DNA from: Turritopsis dohrnii
Taxonomy: Eukaryota; Cnidaria; Hydrozoa; Anthoathecata; Oceaniidae
Assembly: GCA_027922465.2 (NCBI GenBank)
Contig: BQMF02000595.1
Span: 124,001 to 188,000, forward strand
Length of the DNA stretch: 64,000 bases
Reading direction: 5' to 3'
Shown: piece after piece, positions 10,608-22,027 of the stretch
Position numbering within the stretch: the first letter of the stretch is position 1
Layout of the letters: every line of letters begins with the position of its first letter
Made by a program: the position numbers and the translations under genes
The notes under the pieces: generated by a model
Database searches by the model: none
What the model saw: only the letters and a program-made list of their open reading frames with translations
What the model was told of the DNA's origin: nothing

Positions 10608-13600
10608 GTATGGACACGAACCAATTGCTATTGAACATGGTATTAGTACGAGTGAACAATATAGATCAATATCAAAACCAAACCTTTATGAGTCGAACCT
10701 GTTTCCAAACTGTTGGGGTCAACTTGCTCCATTTCCCTAAAGGTTCGATAATGTCCTGGATAATTGAGGCTTGGAACCGGATTTGGAAACTTGAAATCTC
10801 TTTCCTTCAAGTATTTCCAAGTCTTGATTGAAATGATTGGATTGCTAGTGCAGTGGTTGCAGCGTGGGTTAACACATTTTCAAAAAATCACTTCGTTCAA
10901 TTTCCTGTCGATGTGACCAACCATGAATTGTAGTTCAGATAACAGATCTTTACTACCACGGAGGGCTCTGATGGGACCAGTTAACATCTTAATTAAAAAA
11001 ATTCATTCTCGGAAAAGTGTACACAATGGTTGGATCCTACACATAAAAGTATACAGTGGTAAACTTACTTTGTGTACAAGATCGTAATCATCCCATGGAG
11101 ATGGCTTATCTTTATATTTCACATAGTCAACACGCACTTCGGAATTATAGAATGTTACATCTTTCCAACATTGATATTTGATTAATTGCATTGCGTTGTC
11201 AAAAACCTATAAAGAGAAGCTCAATAATATACAAAAATAGTTCATAAATTTATTCATTTATGTAAAGTTGCAGTGATCCAGAAAAAACTATTGAACACTC
11301 TAATAATGGAAATTTTAATTAACGAATTCTTTGTTTACAACATCACAAATGCTTTTTTCTGGATCACTCTGTATAACAAAATAATTTGATACCAATGCCT
11401 CTTTGTCTGAAATTTCTTCCTTTGTTAAATCTGTCTGTTTATAAGGTGGAAGGTCTTCATCTTCAAGGATGGAAGGCAAGATAATGTTTGCTAGTTTCTT
11501 GCTCATATGACTGCAGGTATGCTTGATTTTGTTATACACTGAATACTTCGCCGCGTAACTGCATACACCAAGGATATCGAGTTGCGTCAATTATTTCATT
11601 ATTTATATCGGATGACAATATCTTGTATGGCTCGGTAACATCGGTAATATCGTTCAATTCATAAGCCTCGTATGCCTCATGTTCTTTTGTTTGCGATTTC
11701 GAACCTAAACTATGATATCCAGAACACACTAACAGGTATCCTGGATGCAGGAAATCGTGATCATTGAAGTTTGGCGTATCGTTATTCATGAAAAATCGTG
11801 TCTGCTGATGATACCTCGAAACAGCAGGTGACAGTCCCATCTTTATCGTATTCATGTCGTCACATGAGTAAAAACAAGACTCGCTCTCAAACTTTGAGAC
11901 AAACTCTTCACGATAGGCAACTCTGGAGAAAAGGAAATGCTGATTTGCACTTCCTTCACGGTATTGGTTTCTCTTACCAGCAACTTTGGCATCTACTAAG
12001 GCCTTTTACCGATGTGCTCGTGGGCTATCCTGCCTACGGGCATGGAGTAAAAGATGTATCGAATCTTTTGCAATTCCTCTGGTAAATAACTGCGGAATTT
12101 CTCAAAGAACATGATTCCTGATATCTTTCAATGATACACCCGAACAAAGACTCATTTAACCTAAAAAGGTAACATAGGTATTTTCAAATTCTCAAATTAT
12201 TTCAAATATTTCAGACGTGAAGTACTAAAAACAAAAAATATTGAAATGAACATATTCCAATGAAAAAAAAAAACTTGTCACCTACTCCTCAGAATATTCA
12301 AACAAAGGAATAATAATAATTACCTGTCCCTGTAGATTCTCTCCCTCTACCATGTGCAGAAAACGAGTGCTGCTTGATAAAATTAGTAACAACGGGGACT
12401 AGATCCGTAAATTGCTCCCAAAGGGCCTTCCTACCGCACTTTTTATGGAGCCCAAAGAACTTCCCATGATTTGGCATCGGTTTGTAGACGCCTGTGTAGT
12501 TGTAAAAGTATCATCAACTTCCGCCAATGTAATGAAAACTTTTGGATGCAGAAGTAGCTCATGGAAGTTGACAAGCATAGAGTTACCTTCTCTAGAAGCT
12601 AGCATGATGGGAAAATAACGCAGTAGTAACTGAATTATTTCGGACCGATTTGTATTTTCGATGTAGATGCTATCCACAAATGAAACCTCCTCAACATGGG
12701 ATGCAATTTGAATCAGATTTGCCACAGAAAGACCATGGGGAAGTTTGGACCTTTTTATCGCATTTGTATGTTAAAATATGATTTTTCCCAAGAAAAATTT
12801 GAATTAAAACACTGGACGTGTAAATCATTTTTGATAACTTCAGCAATTGGCCTCCATTTCCTTTTGTTTTGTTGATCGATTTTTTTCTTCAATTTCGCAA
12901 GTAGTTCATCAGATTTGGTTGAGGCTGTTACGTTACTTGCCAGAGTAATAATTTCACAAAGCGCCTTATGCTTTTTCATCGCTGTCACTGATAAAAGGTA
13001 TGCTCCTTTAGACGCATCTTACTTTATTTTACTAGCGCCTTCCATCTTTGAGGTGAGTTCACTTATCATTGCTTCAATCTTGGAAACATTTGAACTTAAC
13101 TCAGAAGTCTTTGTTGCTTTTCTGATTTGATTTTCTTCGTACATATGGTTCGCATTTTCGAAATCGGTTAGTGTTTGAATTGCTGGTTCAAATCCTTGGA
13201 CAAAGGCCTCATTTGAACCACATCTTCAGTGCTGAGAGAGGGGCAACTTTTCATTAAAAACTCCCTAGTTTTTTATTGCAAAAAAAATAGAGGTTGTAAG
13301 CTGTTTTTTTGCCTGCCGTTCCACTAGAGTTTCTTGTAAATCAGGCAGCTTAACTGAATTTGCAGGAGTTGTTGCACTGCATTTACCAGTGTTACCGGTA
13401 ATTGTGGCAGTAGAAACCCCCTGGGTTTTTTTCTATTTTTGAAGAATGACGAAATGGTTGACTTTTTACCGCCAATCAACTCACTGTGTTTGTCATATCT
13501 AAACAGATACGTAAATTACTATCACTCAATGTTAACAGGAAAGTGCACTGGAGATAACGAAAAGTATCATTTGGAACGCTGGATTAACATAAATATTGCT

Positions 13601-13816
13601 TACCTTAAGAAATCGTTCTCCAGGGGAGAACAGTTTTAAAATCTCTTGTAGTTTGTTTCTATCACACTTGAAGTTTTCATCCTTCCACATTCTTTCGGCC
13701 AACTTAATGAGAACTTTTTTCTCAGTTTGTACATTTTTGGTTCTTTCTCTTAAGCCAAATCTCTCCACAAATGATTCAAAATCATTTTGTGGATTTCTGT
13801 ACACCACATACTTCAT
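10608..13816 (-). pseudogene. Unclassified multi-exon transposase-like gene, decayed
   Basis: Starts at ATG 13816 (MKYVVYRNPQNDFES). Exon 1 ends at 13604 (AAG then GTAAGC), and exon 2 begins at 13420 (GVSTATITGNTG). Helical K/E-rich reading continues to about 12755 (KALCEIITLASNV, AEVIKNDLHVQCF) with an in-frame stop. A block at 12725-12312 ends KQHSFSAHGRGRESTGTG at a donor. The 12170-11600 part reads LGVSLKDIRNHVL, NQHFLFSRVAYREEF, FYSCDDMNTIKMG, AVSRYHQQTRFFMNND and LHPGYLLVCSGYHSL. I have seen this order in uncharacterised repeated cnidarian/mollusc proteins; CDDMN may hold an acidic catalytic residue. Further pieces occur at 11315-11580, 11003-11191 and 10840-10960. Several shifts and stops break it. 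Its last exon may be 4865-5175, beyond the HECT element. Confidence 0.5.
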
Positions 13817-13936
13817 TTTGACAATTTGGAGAGAGAACTGAAGAAACAGTACACTTTGAAATGAAAATGAAATTAAACTTTTGGATGAAGCAATATGAGA
13901 AAAGATTGAGAAATCTATTTTCAATACTCAATATGC

Positions 13937-14360
13937 ACACATGGGATTTAAAACATCTTTTTTTAAAATTTAGTTTTCTTGTACTGACGTCAAAGCTGAA
14001 TCTAAATTTAACTTGTTCCCTCAGCTGCACTCCCTCGTGTACAATACTGCCACATGGGATTTAAAACATCCTCTTATCAAAAAAAAAAAAAATCATCATA
14101 CCCAAGGGAAATGATAGAAATAGAAAATGAATTTCGTGTCCACAGCCTTTTGAGCAGGGCCGATTGAAACATATGTAGTTTAATTCTTTAGGATTCCATA
14201 TTTTTGGCTTAAATACATATGTGAATACACATCACCTTAGAGCATTATGTACAAGATATATAGCAAGAGACATGAAAAACATTTTTTAAAAACTTAGTTT
14301 CTTTGATGACGTCAAAGCTGAAGCTAAATATTAACTTGGTTCTTCGGTTGCACTCCATCT
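13937..14360. repeat. Imperfect direct repeats
   Basis: cacatgggatttaaaacatc occurs at about 13938 and again at about 14051. A longer stretch (tttaaaa..ttagttt..tgacgtcaaagctgaa.ctaaat..taacttg.ttc) occurs at 13950-14035 and 14285-14350. Cause unknown: possibly remnants of a duplicated element. Confidence 0.5.
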
Positions 14361-14599
14361 TTTAGGAACGGCGAATGGCGAGAACTTGTTATGTAGATGC
14401 AAGTGATGGAGGTTTTCATGCGATTAACCATAATGTTTGTTGGCGAAGCAACCAATGCAAGCGACATTGAAGAAAGACATGAAAAAATAAGAGATACGGG
14501 ATTTAAAGAATGTCTCTATAGAGGTTTTATAGTCATGGGGGAGCTGGGAGGGGTGCTGTCAACAAAAAAAATGAAAAAAAAATATTTGTCGCCGGCCCC

Positions 14600-15058
14600 T
14601 TAAGGATTCGATTATTTGACCATGGCTCAGAGCATCGAACGCCTTGCTCAAATCAATTAAGATAGCTCCTGTCATCTGACTGGGTCCCTGTTTTCTCTGA
14701 TTCGGTCAAGAAATAATGTGAGAAAATAATGTAATAATGTAAGCCACAGTGGGTGACAACAATCCTCTTTCTTCTAGATATGCATAGACCTGTCGATTAA
14801 CTAATTTTTTAAAACTTTTGGAACAGACCGGTAATTGTGGAGTTGTCGATAATTGTCGAATTGTCGATAATTGTGGAGTTCTTGTTTTGCTCCAGACTTA
14901 AATACACGGGTAACAATGGCATGTTTGAAATCTTCTGGTATAATACCAGTGCGAAGAATTGAATTTATAATATGTGTGAGTGGCTTATCGATGACTATAG
15001 CTGCATCTTTCAACATTCCCGGTGGAAGTCCGTAGTGCCCATATGCTTTTTTTGTCAC
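14600..15058 (-). pseudogene. LINE reverse transcriptase fragment with internal microduplication
   Basis: The minus strand reads HYGLPPGMLKDAA, HIINSILRTGIIPEDFKHA and VFKSGAKQELHNYR, followed in another frame by GAILIDLSKAFDAL, the first RT palm motif. Between them the HNYR region is expanded by an 18-bp near-repeat (about 14832-14878; ttgtcgataattgt repeated), giving HNYRQFDNYRQLHNYR. The YADD box and everything downstream are missing. It belongs to the CR1/RTE-like LINEs. Confidence 0.75.
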
Positions 15059-15059
15059 C

Positions 15060-15314
15060 CCATAACCTGTACCGCGGACCCCAAAAAACGTCAGTTATCT
15101 CTATTGGACTGAGATAATTTTCCCTAAATGTCGCATTCGATAAGGGTCTCAATACAATGGTTTCACAATGACGTCGCGCACGAGAAGAGAAATAATTCAA
15201 GTGTGATCTTACATTGCTGACTCTCTTTCGCAGTTCACATCTACCATTTTGCGTGACTTACAAACAAACAAACAAACAAACAAACAAACAGAGAATCGGC
15301 TATTAATATATAGA
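15060..15314 (-). mobile_element. Diverged Helitron fragment
   Basis: The high end, ggctattaatatataga at 15314, is the family-1 5' terminus on the minus strand, with a (CAAA)n tract. The inner part (15060-15150, ccccaaaaaacgtcagttatctct) instead matches the family-3 body at 52400-52440 in reverse. No 3' terminus is seen. This is an old or chimeric copy. Confidence 0.55.
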
Positions 15315-15389
15315 TTTTTGTTTTGTTCCTCTTTTGATTTCGTCATAGTATGATTAGGTTTTTTTAATATGTTTTTTAATATTTTCATA

Positions 15390-16541
15390 TGAATAGAAAT
15401 GTATTTAAGAAGTTCATTAGTTATTACTGTGCAATGAAACTGTCCTACAAAAACAGAAGCATTATTGGGTGGATATTTCTTAAGTTTATATTTTATCATG
15501 CTTATGCATTATTTTGTGTTATGGTTATTGTTTACATACCTGGGTATATATATAAGTTTGGCAATATGATTTTATTTGTGACTTTTTATCCTCTCGGTAA
15601 ATTTTTGTTTTTAATTATTTTGAATTTTTTTTGTTGTTGTTGTTGTTTCTATATATTAATAGCTGATTCTCTGTCGGTCTGTCTGTTTGTTTGTTTGTTT
15701 GTAAGTCACGCAAAATGGTAGATTGAGTTGTGAGCGAAATTATTTCTTTTTTTGTGTGTGCGACGTGAGTTCGAAACAAATACATTGCAACCCCCAATCG
15801 AACGTGACTTTTTTTGGCTGATGAACTAATAGGAATAACGTTTTGTTTTTATTATTATTGTTAGTTTTATATTCCACATTATTGACTTGGCTTTGAAAAC
15901 AGTACATCAACTAAATACAAACTCACTAACTGATTAAACGTTTTGGACATAAAAGCAGCAGTGGCAGAACGTGGCAGCATGTGCGGTTTACCAGTGTATC
16001 CTAACGCATCCTTGCCTTACTGTCTGAGACAGGTGAACTTTTTTTCGAGCAATCAAAATGTTTTTAAACCAATAGGTAAAAAAAAGAGTATCATGATACA
16101 AAATAATTTTTTGCTATTGTCTATTGTGTTGTCTTAATTTCTTTTAATCGATTTCTTCAATCTATTTTAATCAGATCAAACATTTTTTTTATTCACTTTT
16201 TCTCTCTCCTCCTGTGTGATCTTTTTAAAAAGAAAAACCATTTCCCCCTTACGTTTGATAGCACCCATGTAAGAGCGTGTAACTTTTTGAAAACAAAAGG
16301 TAATAAAAAGTTGAAGTTTCCTCTCTCTATGTTTTGAGTGTATTGTTGTACGATAGATTTATTGATACAGTGATACAGAGCAGGTGGACATGGGCGGCGA
16401 GCAACGCCGCCCTGGCGGCTAGTATTTCATTATTCATATAGCATGATAAGGTTTTCGGTATTACAATTCCAGTATTATTTTTTAAGTAATAATAAAAGAG
16501 CATGAAGAAATGAAACTCATGGTTTTAATCATGTCACATTG
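15390..16541 (+). repeat. Family-2 Helitron segment hosting a family-1 insertion
   Basis: Arms 15390-15647 and 16423-16541 match 45330-45520 and 45521-45640: ttagttattactgtgcaatgaa, cctgggtatat, then gcatgat.aggttttcggtatt and gaaactcatggttttaatcatg. The family-1 element at 15648-16422 interrupts it. Confidence 0.7.
15648..16422 (+). mobile_element. Non-autonomous Helitron, family 1, complete
   Basis: Starts TCTATATATTAATAGC at 15648 and ends GGCGGCTAG at 16422 (775 bp). The 3' end has GGCGGCG-agcaa-CGCCGCC followed by CTGGCGGCTAG. The target inside family 2 is t|t instead of the canonical A|T, but the flanks rejoin exactly as in the uninterrupted copy near 45515. Confidence 0.9.
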
Positions 16542-16549
16542 TGTCACAG

Positions 16550-19500
16550 AATGGTGCAGAAAGACAAGCTCAGCATCATCAAGTAGAAGACGCTGAGCGG
16601 AGATCAGCTCGGCGCATGAGGGCTAGGCGGGCTAATCAACCCTTGCATCATGCTCCTTGACAAGGCCAAATGCCTGAGTTACATTATCTTGGTGCCATGG
16701 ACAAGGTCTGTCAGTATTGTGGTGCCAGGATGTTAGCAGACGAAAGTAATTTTAAGTGTTGTCACAATGGTAAAGTTCATTTAGATAACATTTATTATCC
16801 TAATGACCTTAAAGCTCTTTAAGTAGGTGATAACAATCAAGCAAAGAACTTTCAAGAAAATATTCGAAAGTTCAACAGTTCGGTAGCTTTTGCTTCCATG
16901 GCTGCGAAATTGGCTGTGTCGCCAGGTCGTGGTCCACCAGTTTTTCGTATCAATGGCAAGGTATGTCACCGAACAGGTAATTTACACCCACCACCGGGTG
17001 TTCCTCCATCATATGGTCAACTATATATTTATGATGGTATGGATGCTTTCAACGAGCGAATGGCAAGACCAGAAAATCATGGTTGCTCCCCTGAAGTCAT
17101 GCAAGCTTTGCAAGATATCATTTTAAGGGAAAGTCCATATGCAGCTGCATATAAACACACAGGTGAGGTAGAGGCGGAGGAACTGCAACTCGCAAATGAA
17201 CAGAATCGTCACCCATCTGAGGTAAGTGCAAATAGATTGTTATACTTCAATGATCTTTTTCAACTGCTTTTGATAATTTGCTATTGATTTTCAGGTAAGA
17301 ATGCACTTGAGAAGTGGGGGTGACCGCCGCCCATATAATCTACCTCATCATGATGAAGTAGCAGCTGTTTTTGTTGGTGAAGATGGTGCACCACCATTAG
17401 CTTGAGACATTGTTGTTTACCCTCGAGATAGACCATTGCAGGATTTGCCTGCGCAATCACTTAATATCGATCCAATGGTGTATTCTGTATTTTTTCCAAG
17501 AGGAGAGTTGGGTTGGAGTTACGACATTCCTCATGTAGCAGAATATGCAGTAGGTCAGCAACGTCGCACGACCATGCTGCAATATTCCACATTTAGGTTT
17601 GCCTTTAGAGATGCGTTTAGCCCCATCTTAAAAGGTAAAAGATTACTTCAACAATATGCCGTGGATAGCTATTGTAAAGCTAATGGTTTGCATTTCATAT
17701 AGATGAACAAGGCAGCTCTACGGGTTGAACAATATCAAGGCCTTATTGATCATCTTGCCAATGTTGCGGAAAATCGTGGCCTTCATGCAGGCAGACCAGT
17801 AATTCTACCTTCTTCATTTCAGGGTGGTCCAAGAGCCATGCTACAAAATTATCGAGATGCTATGGCTATGGTCACTAAAATGGGCAAACCAGATTTGTTT
17901 TGCACTTTCAATTGCAATCCCAAATGGCGAGAAATTACAGAAAATTTGGATAATGAGCCAGCTCGTTATCGACCTGACTTGGTTGCACGTGTTTTTAATT
18001 TGAAATTGAAATCACTCTTAGAGGATATTACTAAAAATGCTGTTTTTGGGGAAATTCATTTCGCACCTGTATGTTATTGAGTTTCAGAAACACTCTTTAG
18101 CTGATGCACATATTCTTATCCATTTAGCTCAAGAGGACAAACTGCAGAATGCTGATGATATTGACAGCTTAATTTCTGCTGAAATACCAGATCCTGAACT
18201 TGATCCAGAGCTACATAACATCATCAGATTATGTATGATTCATGGTCCCTGTGGGAATGCAAATCCTAATTCAGTCTGCATGGGAGATGATGGTAACTGT
18301 ACCAAGAATTTTCCAAAGCCATTCTGTGCTGCAACCCAAATGAATGCAAATGGCTATCCAATGTATCGCAGACACAATAATGGTCGTTCAGTGAGGGTCG
18401 AAAATGTGGACTTGAATAATCAATGGGTTGTACCATACTGCCCGTGGTTGTCAAAAAAATACAATGCTCACATAAATTTGGAAGCATGTACCTCGATAAA
18501 AAGTGTGAAATATCTCTTTAAATACATTTACAAAGGACATGATCGCGCTAATATTGAGATTAATGAATGTCTGGAGCATGACGAAATTAAAACATTTCTA
18601 GATGCTCGATATGTCAGTGCACCGGAAGCATTGTGGAGAAATTAGAGTTCTCCATGAATGATAAATCCCACACTATCAAACGATTAGCTGTTCATTTACC
18701 TAATTGTCATCAGGTTTGTTTTAGAGCTGGTGAGGAAGAGGCAGCTGCTGAAGGGGCGTTGAAAGATAGTCACCTAACAGCATGGTTTAAGCTGAATGTG
18801 TAGGATCCTGATACTCGACAGTTTCTTTATTCAGATATTCCATATCATTATGTCTTTTATGACAAACAGAAAAAATGGCAAAAACGAAAAAAGACATTCC
18901 AACCGATTGTCGCTCGGTTATACAATGCCCGTCCATCAGAAAAAGAAAGTTTTTTCCTTCGGGTTTTGTTGCTGCATGTTCCAGGTGCCACATCATTCGA
19001 ATATCTGCGTACTTTCTATAGAGTGGTTTACGACACACTCCGAGAAGCGTGTATTGCCAGAGGTCTTCTACAAGATGATGAAGAGTGGCATAACACATTG
19101 GAAGAGGCGTCAACATTTCAAATGCCCCAACAGATGAGACAGCTATTTGTCACGATTTTGACACACTGCGAACCCTCCAATCCCCTTGAGTTGTGGAATA
19201 CATTCAAAGAGCATCTGTGTGAGGACTATACTCGAACATTAGCTCTTGCTCAAGCAGAACAAAGGGTTTTGGGTTATAGTGATAATGTCCTCAAACAATT
19301 TGGTATGTCCTTAACTCAATTTAATCTTCCACAGTTGGTGCAACAGATCCCAGAGGAAGAAGTGGATGTAAATGTTTACATTGACAGGGCACAATGGGTA
19401 AGGCCTCAGCTTAATGAACAACAGGTAGCTGAAGCTGATGCAATTTTGTCTGCTGTTTCAAATGTGCATAATGGTTTAGCACAACTTGAAACATTGTTTT

Positions 19501-20500
19501 ATCTGGATGGACCAGCTGGCACAGGTAAAACTTTTACATATAACTATGTTATTGCAGCATGTAGAGCCAGAGGGTTGAAAGTTGCAACTGCTGCATATAC
19601 AGGTATTGCAGCCACCTTACTCTCTGGTGGATGTACATTGCATTCATTATTTCGTTTGCCTGTTCCTGTTTTAGAAAACAGCGTATGTAAGATAACCCCG
19701 ACATCTAAACATGCAGAATACCTTCGGAGTATTGACCTGTTTCTGATTGATGAAGCTACAATGGTGTCTACGCACATTTTTCATGCTATCAACAGATTAC
19801 TACGTGGTATCTGTGGTAGTGATGCACTTTTCAGTGGAAAGGTACTTTTGTGAGGTGGCGATTTTCATCAGTGTTTGCCAGTTGTGAAGAAGGCAAAACC
19901 AACTGATGTTATTGAAGTTTGCTTGACAAGTTCTGCTTTGTGAGCATCAGTGGTAAAGTACTCACTTACCGAGAACATGATAGCCAGGCCGGAAGAACAA
20001 GAATTCTGTGCGTGGCTATTACAACATGGTTTCTGTGCGTGGCTATTACAACATGGTAATGGTGAACTGCCAACAAAACAAAATGAACCTGCTAAAGGCT
20101 CAGTCGAAATCCCTGATTGTTGCGCTGTTCCCGAAAACACTTTTATTATATCGGTGATGTATGACGGATTGGAACCTCACAAATATGCCGCGACAGCTAT
20201 TTTGACACCAACAAACAAGCAATCGTTAATCATTAAGAATGAGGTGTAGGACAGATTGCCAGGAAATGCAGTTTGTTATTACAGTGCTGATGAGGTGGTA
20301 TGTGACGATGAAGACGAGCGGCAAAATTATCCCTTGATTTTTTAAATAGCATCACGCCGTCAGGTTTGCCTCCTCATTGTTTGAAGCTTAAAGTCGGGGC
20401 TATTATTATGCTCTTGAGGAAACTTAATATCAGAAAGGGTCTCTGTAATGGCAAGATATGACGTCTCAAAGTCAGGTATAGGTTTTGTTAGCCAGGTGGT
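16550..20500 (+). pseudogene. Helitron Rep-helicase gene, decayed
   Basis: Order of parts: basic N-terminus (ERRSARRMRARRANQ), zinc-finger-like segment (VCQYCGARMLADESNFKCCHNG), Helitron N-terminal domain (LYIYDGMDAFNERMARPENHG), a probable intron (17222-17294), Rep (TKMGKPDLFCTFNCNPKW; IEFQKHSLADAHILIHL; VKYLFKYIYKG), then PIF1-type helicase (YLDGPAGTGKTFTYN Walker A; DLFLIDEATMV Walker B). Stops lie near 17403, 17701, 18645, 18800, 19852 and 19940. The HUH metal site reads DAH instead of H-A-H, so nicking would be impaired even without the stops. A 26-bp duplication at about 20005-20055 repeats FCAWLLQHG. This type of protein would mobilise the non-autonomous Helitrons here. Confidence 0.9.
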
Positions 20501-21900
20501 TATGACATTAAAATATTATGGTCATATTTCAAGCTCTTATAACTTTCTATATTTGCATGGAAAGGTGCTCATATTTTCAGGTAATGACTCCAGGCGTATT
20601 TTTCAAAAAGTTGTTTTCAAATTTTTCACTATTCTCATAAATCCATAATGGCAGCTCAAAAAGCCCAAATCGCTCAGTGAAGTATCAATTTTACCCAATT
20701 TTGAGCTGCCATTAAGTCAAAAATATGCATCAACATATCAAAATATTATATTTGTTGCAAAATATGGTTGGGTCACTACAGACACAGCAAATTTCAGGTA
20801 TGTGTGACATCTGTACAAGGCTCTGCTGGGGATAAAACTCAGTTCAGCAACAAAAATTCTATTTTCTTGGCATATTTTGTGGCCACAAAAATGTATGTAG
20901 TCAGTTTTTATAGAACTTCATCTTTTTATCACATTGAAACAAGTCTATGAAGAATTATAAAAACCAAAAACAAAGTTGGGGAAACATTGCTTTCATACGT
21001 TTTACGTATCATATTCTAAATGAAAATTCGCGAAAAACTTAACATTATCCAGATTTCAATTTGCTATAACTTTTTATCTATGGAAGGTAGACTCTCCATT
21101 TTTTCAGGTGCTAGAGCACTCCAAGGGTACTATTCAATGAAGTGGTCTTCAAACTTGTGTTACCTCCGATAAATCCATAATGGCAGCTCAAAAGTACCAA
21201 ATTGTAATGCGAAGTATCATTTTTATCCAACTTTGAGCTTCCATTAAGTCAAAAATATATATGTACATGTCCAAATATCAAATTTTTACAAAATTGTAAG
21301 TGGAACTCTACAGACACAGCAAATTTCAGGTATTTTCTTCATCTTTATGACACTCTGTTGGGGGTCAAAACTCTCTACAGACACAATATTGCGAATTTTC
21401 TTGATGCATTAGAACCCACGAAAGTCGATGTAGACAAAATGTTCTGGAGTTAATCTTTCTGTCTTATCGAACTATGTCTATGGCCAAAGTTATAATCAAA
21501 AAGCTAAGATGGGGAAACAGTTATTTATCATGCAGAACATGTCTAAGAAACTCCTAAAAGGTAAGCAAAAGCAAGATCACAATTTCTCTTGTTGCTACAC
21601 ATTGTTAGTTGCAAACGATGTTTCATTCTGATTTTTTGTAGGAACAAAATGGTTTCAACATAAACTGCCGAAAATATTCAACCTCAAAACCTTTATTGGC
21701 ACCATGAAACTACAGAAAAAAAGAAAAGAACACAAAATTTCAGGTATGCAGGACAATGCTTTAATGGTTAACTGATTGTTGAATGTACTAGAGAAATTTG
21801 ATAATCAAAATTTTAATCAAATTTAATATAACCAAAAATTAGATGCTGGGAAACTAGAACAATTTGCTACTTTCTTTCCCCAGGGAACATGATAGAATAG
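20450..21900. repeat. Degenerate ~530-bp tandem repeat with conserved hairpin
   Basis: Two full units and a partial third: acagacacagcaaatttcag occurs at 20780 and 21311, and ggggaaaca at 20979 and 21511 with a weaker match near 21850. Each full unit carries an inverted repeat. In unit 1, taatggcagctcaaaa (20648) pairs with ttttgagctgccatta (20700). In unit 2 (21179 and 21231) the arms pair with one mismatch. No protein is seen. Confidence 0.6.
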
Positions 21901-22027
21901 TACCTTCCCTTAGGAGATTATTGTCAGTATGCTTTGTATAAAGATAGAACTTCTGTGGATAAAAATAGATAAATAATGGGCATAATCATAAGCATCTGAT
22001 CATAACATTCTCAGTTCACAAACAGTC

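Noticed and set aside
11798..12085. Plus-strand 95-codon frame
   Set aside because: It is the shadow of the minus-strand transposase-like reading, which has the recognisable motifs.
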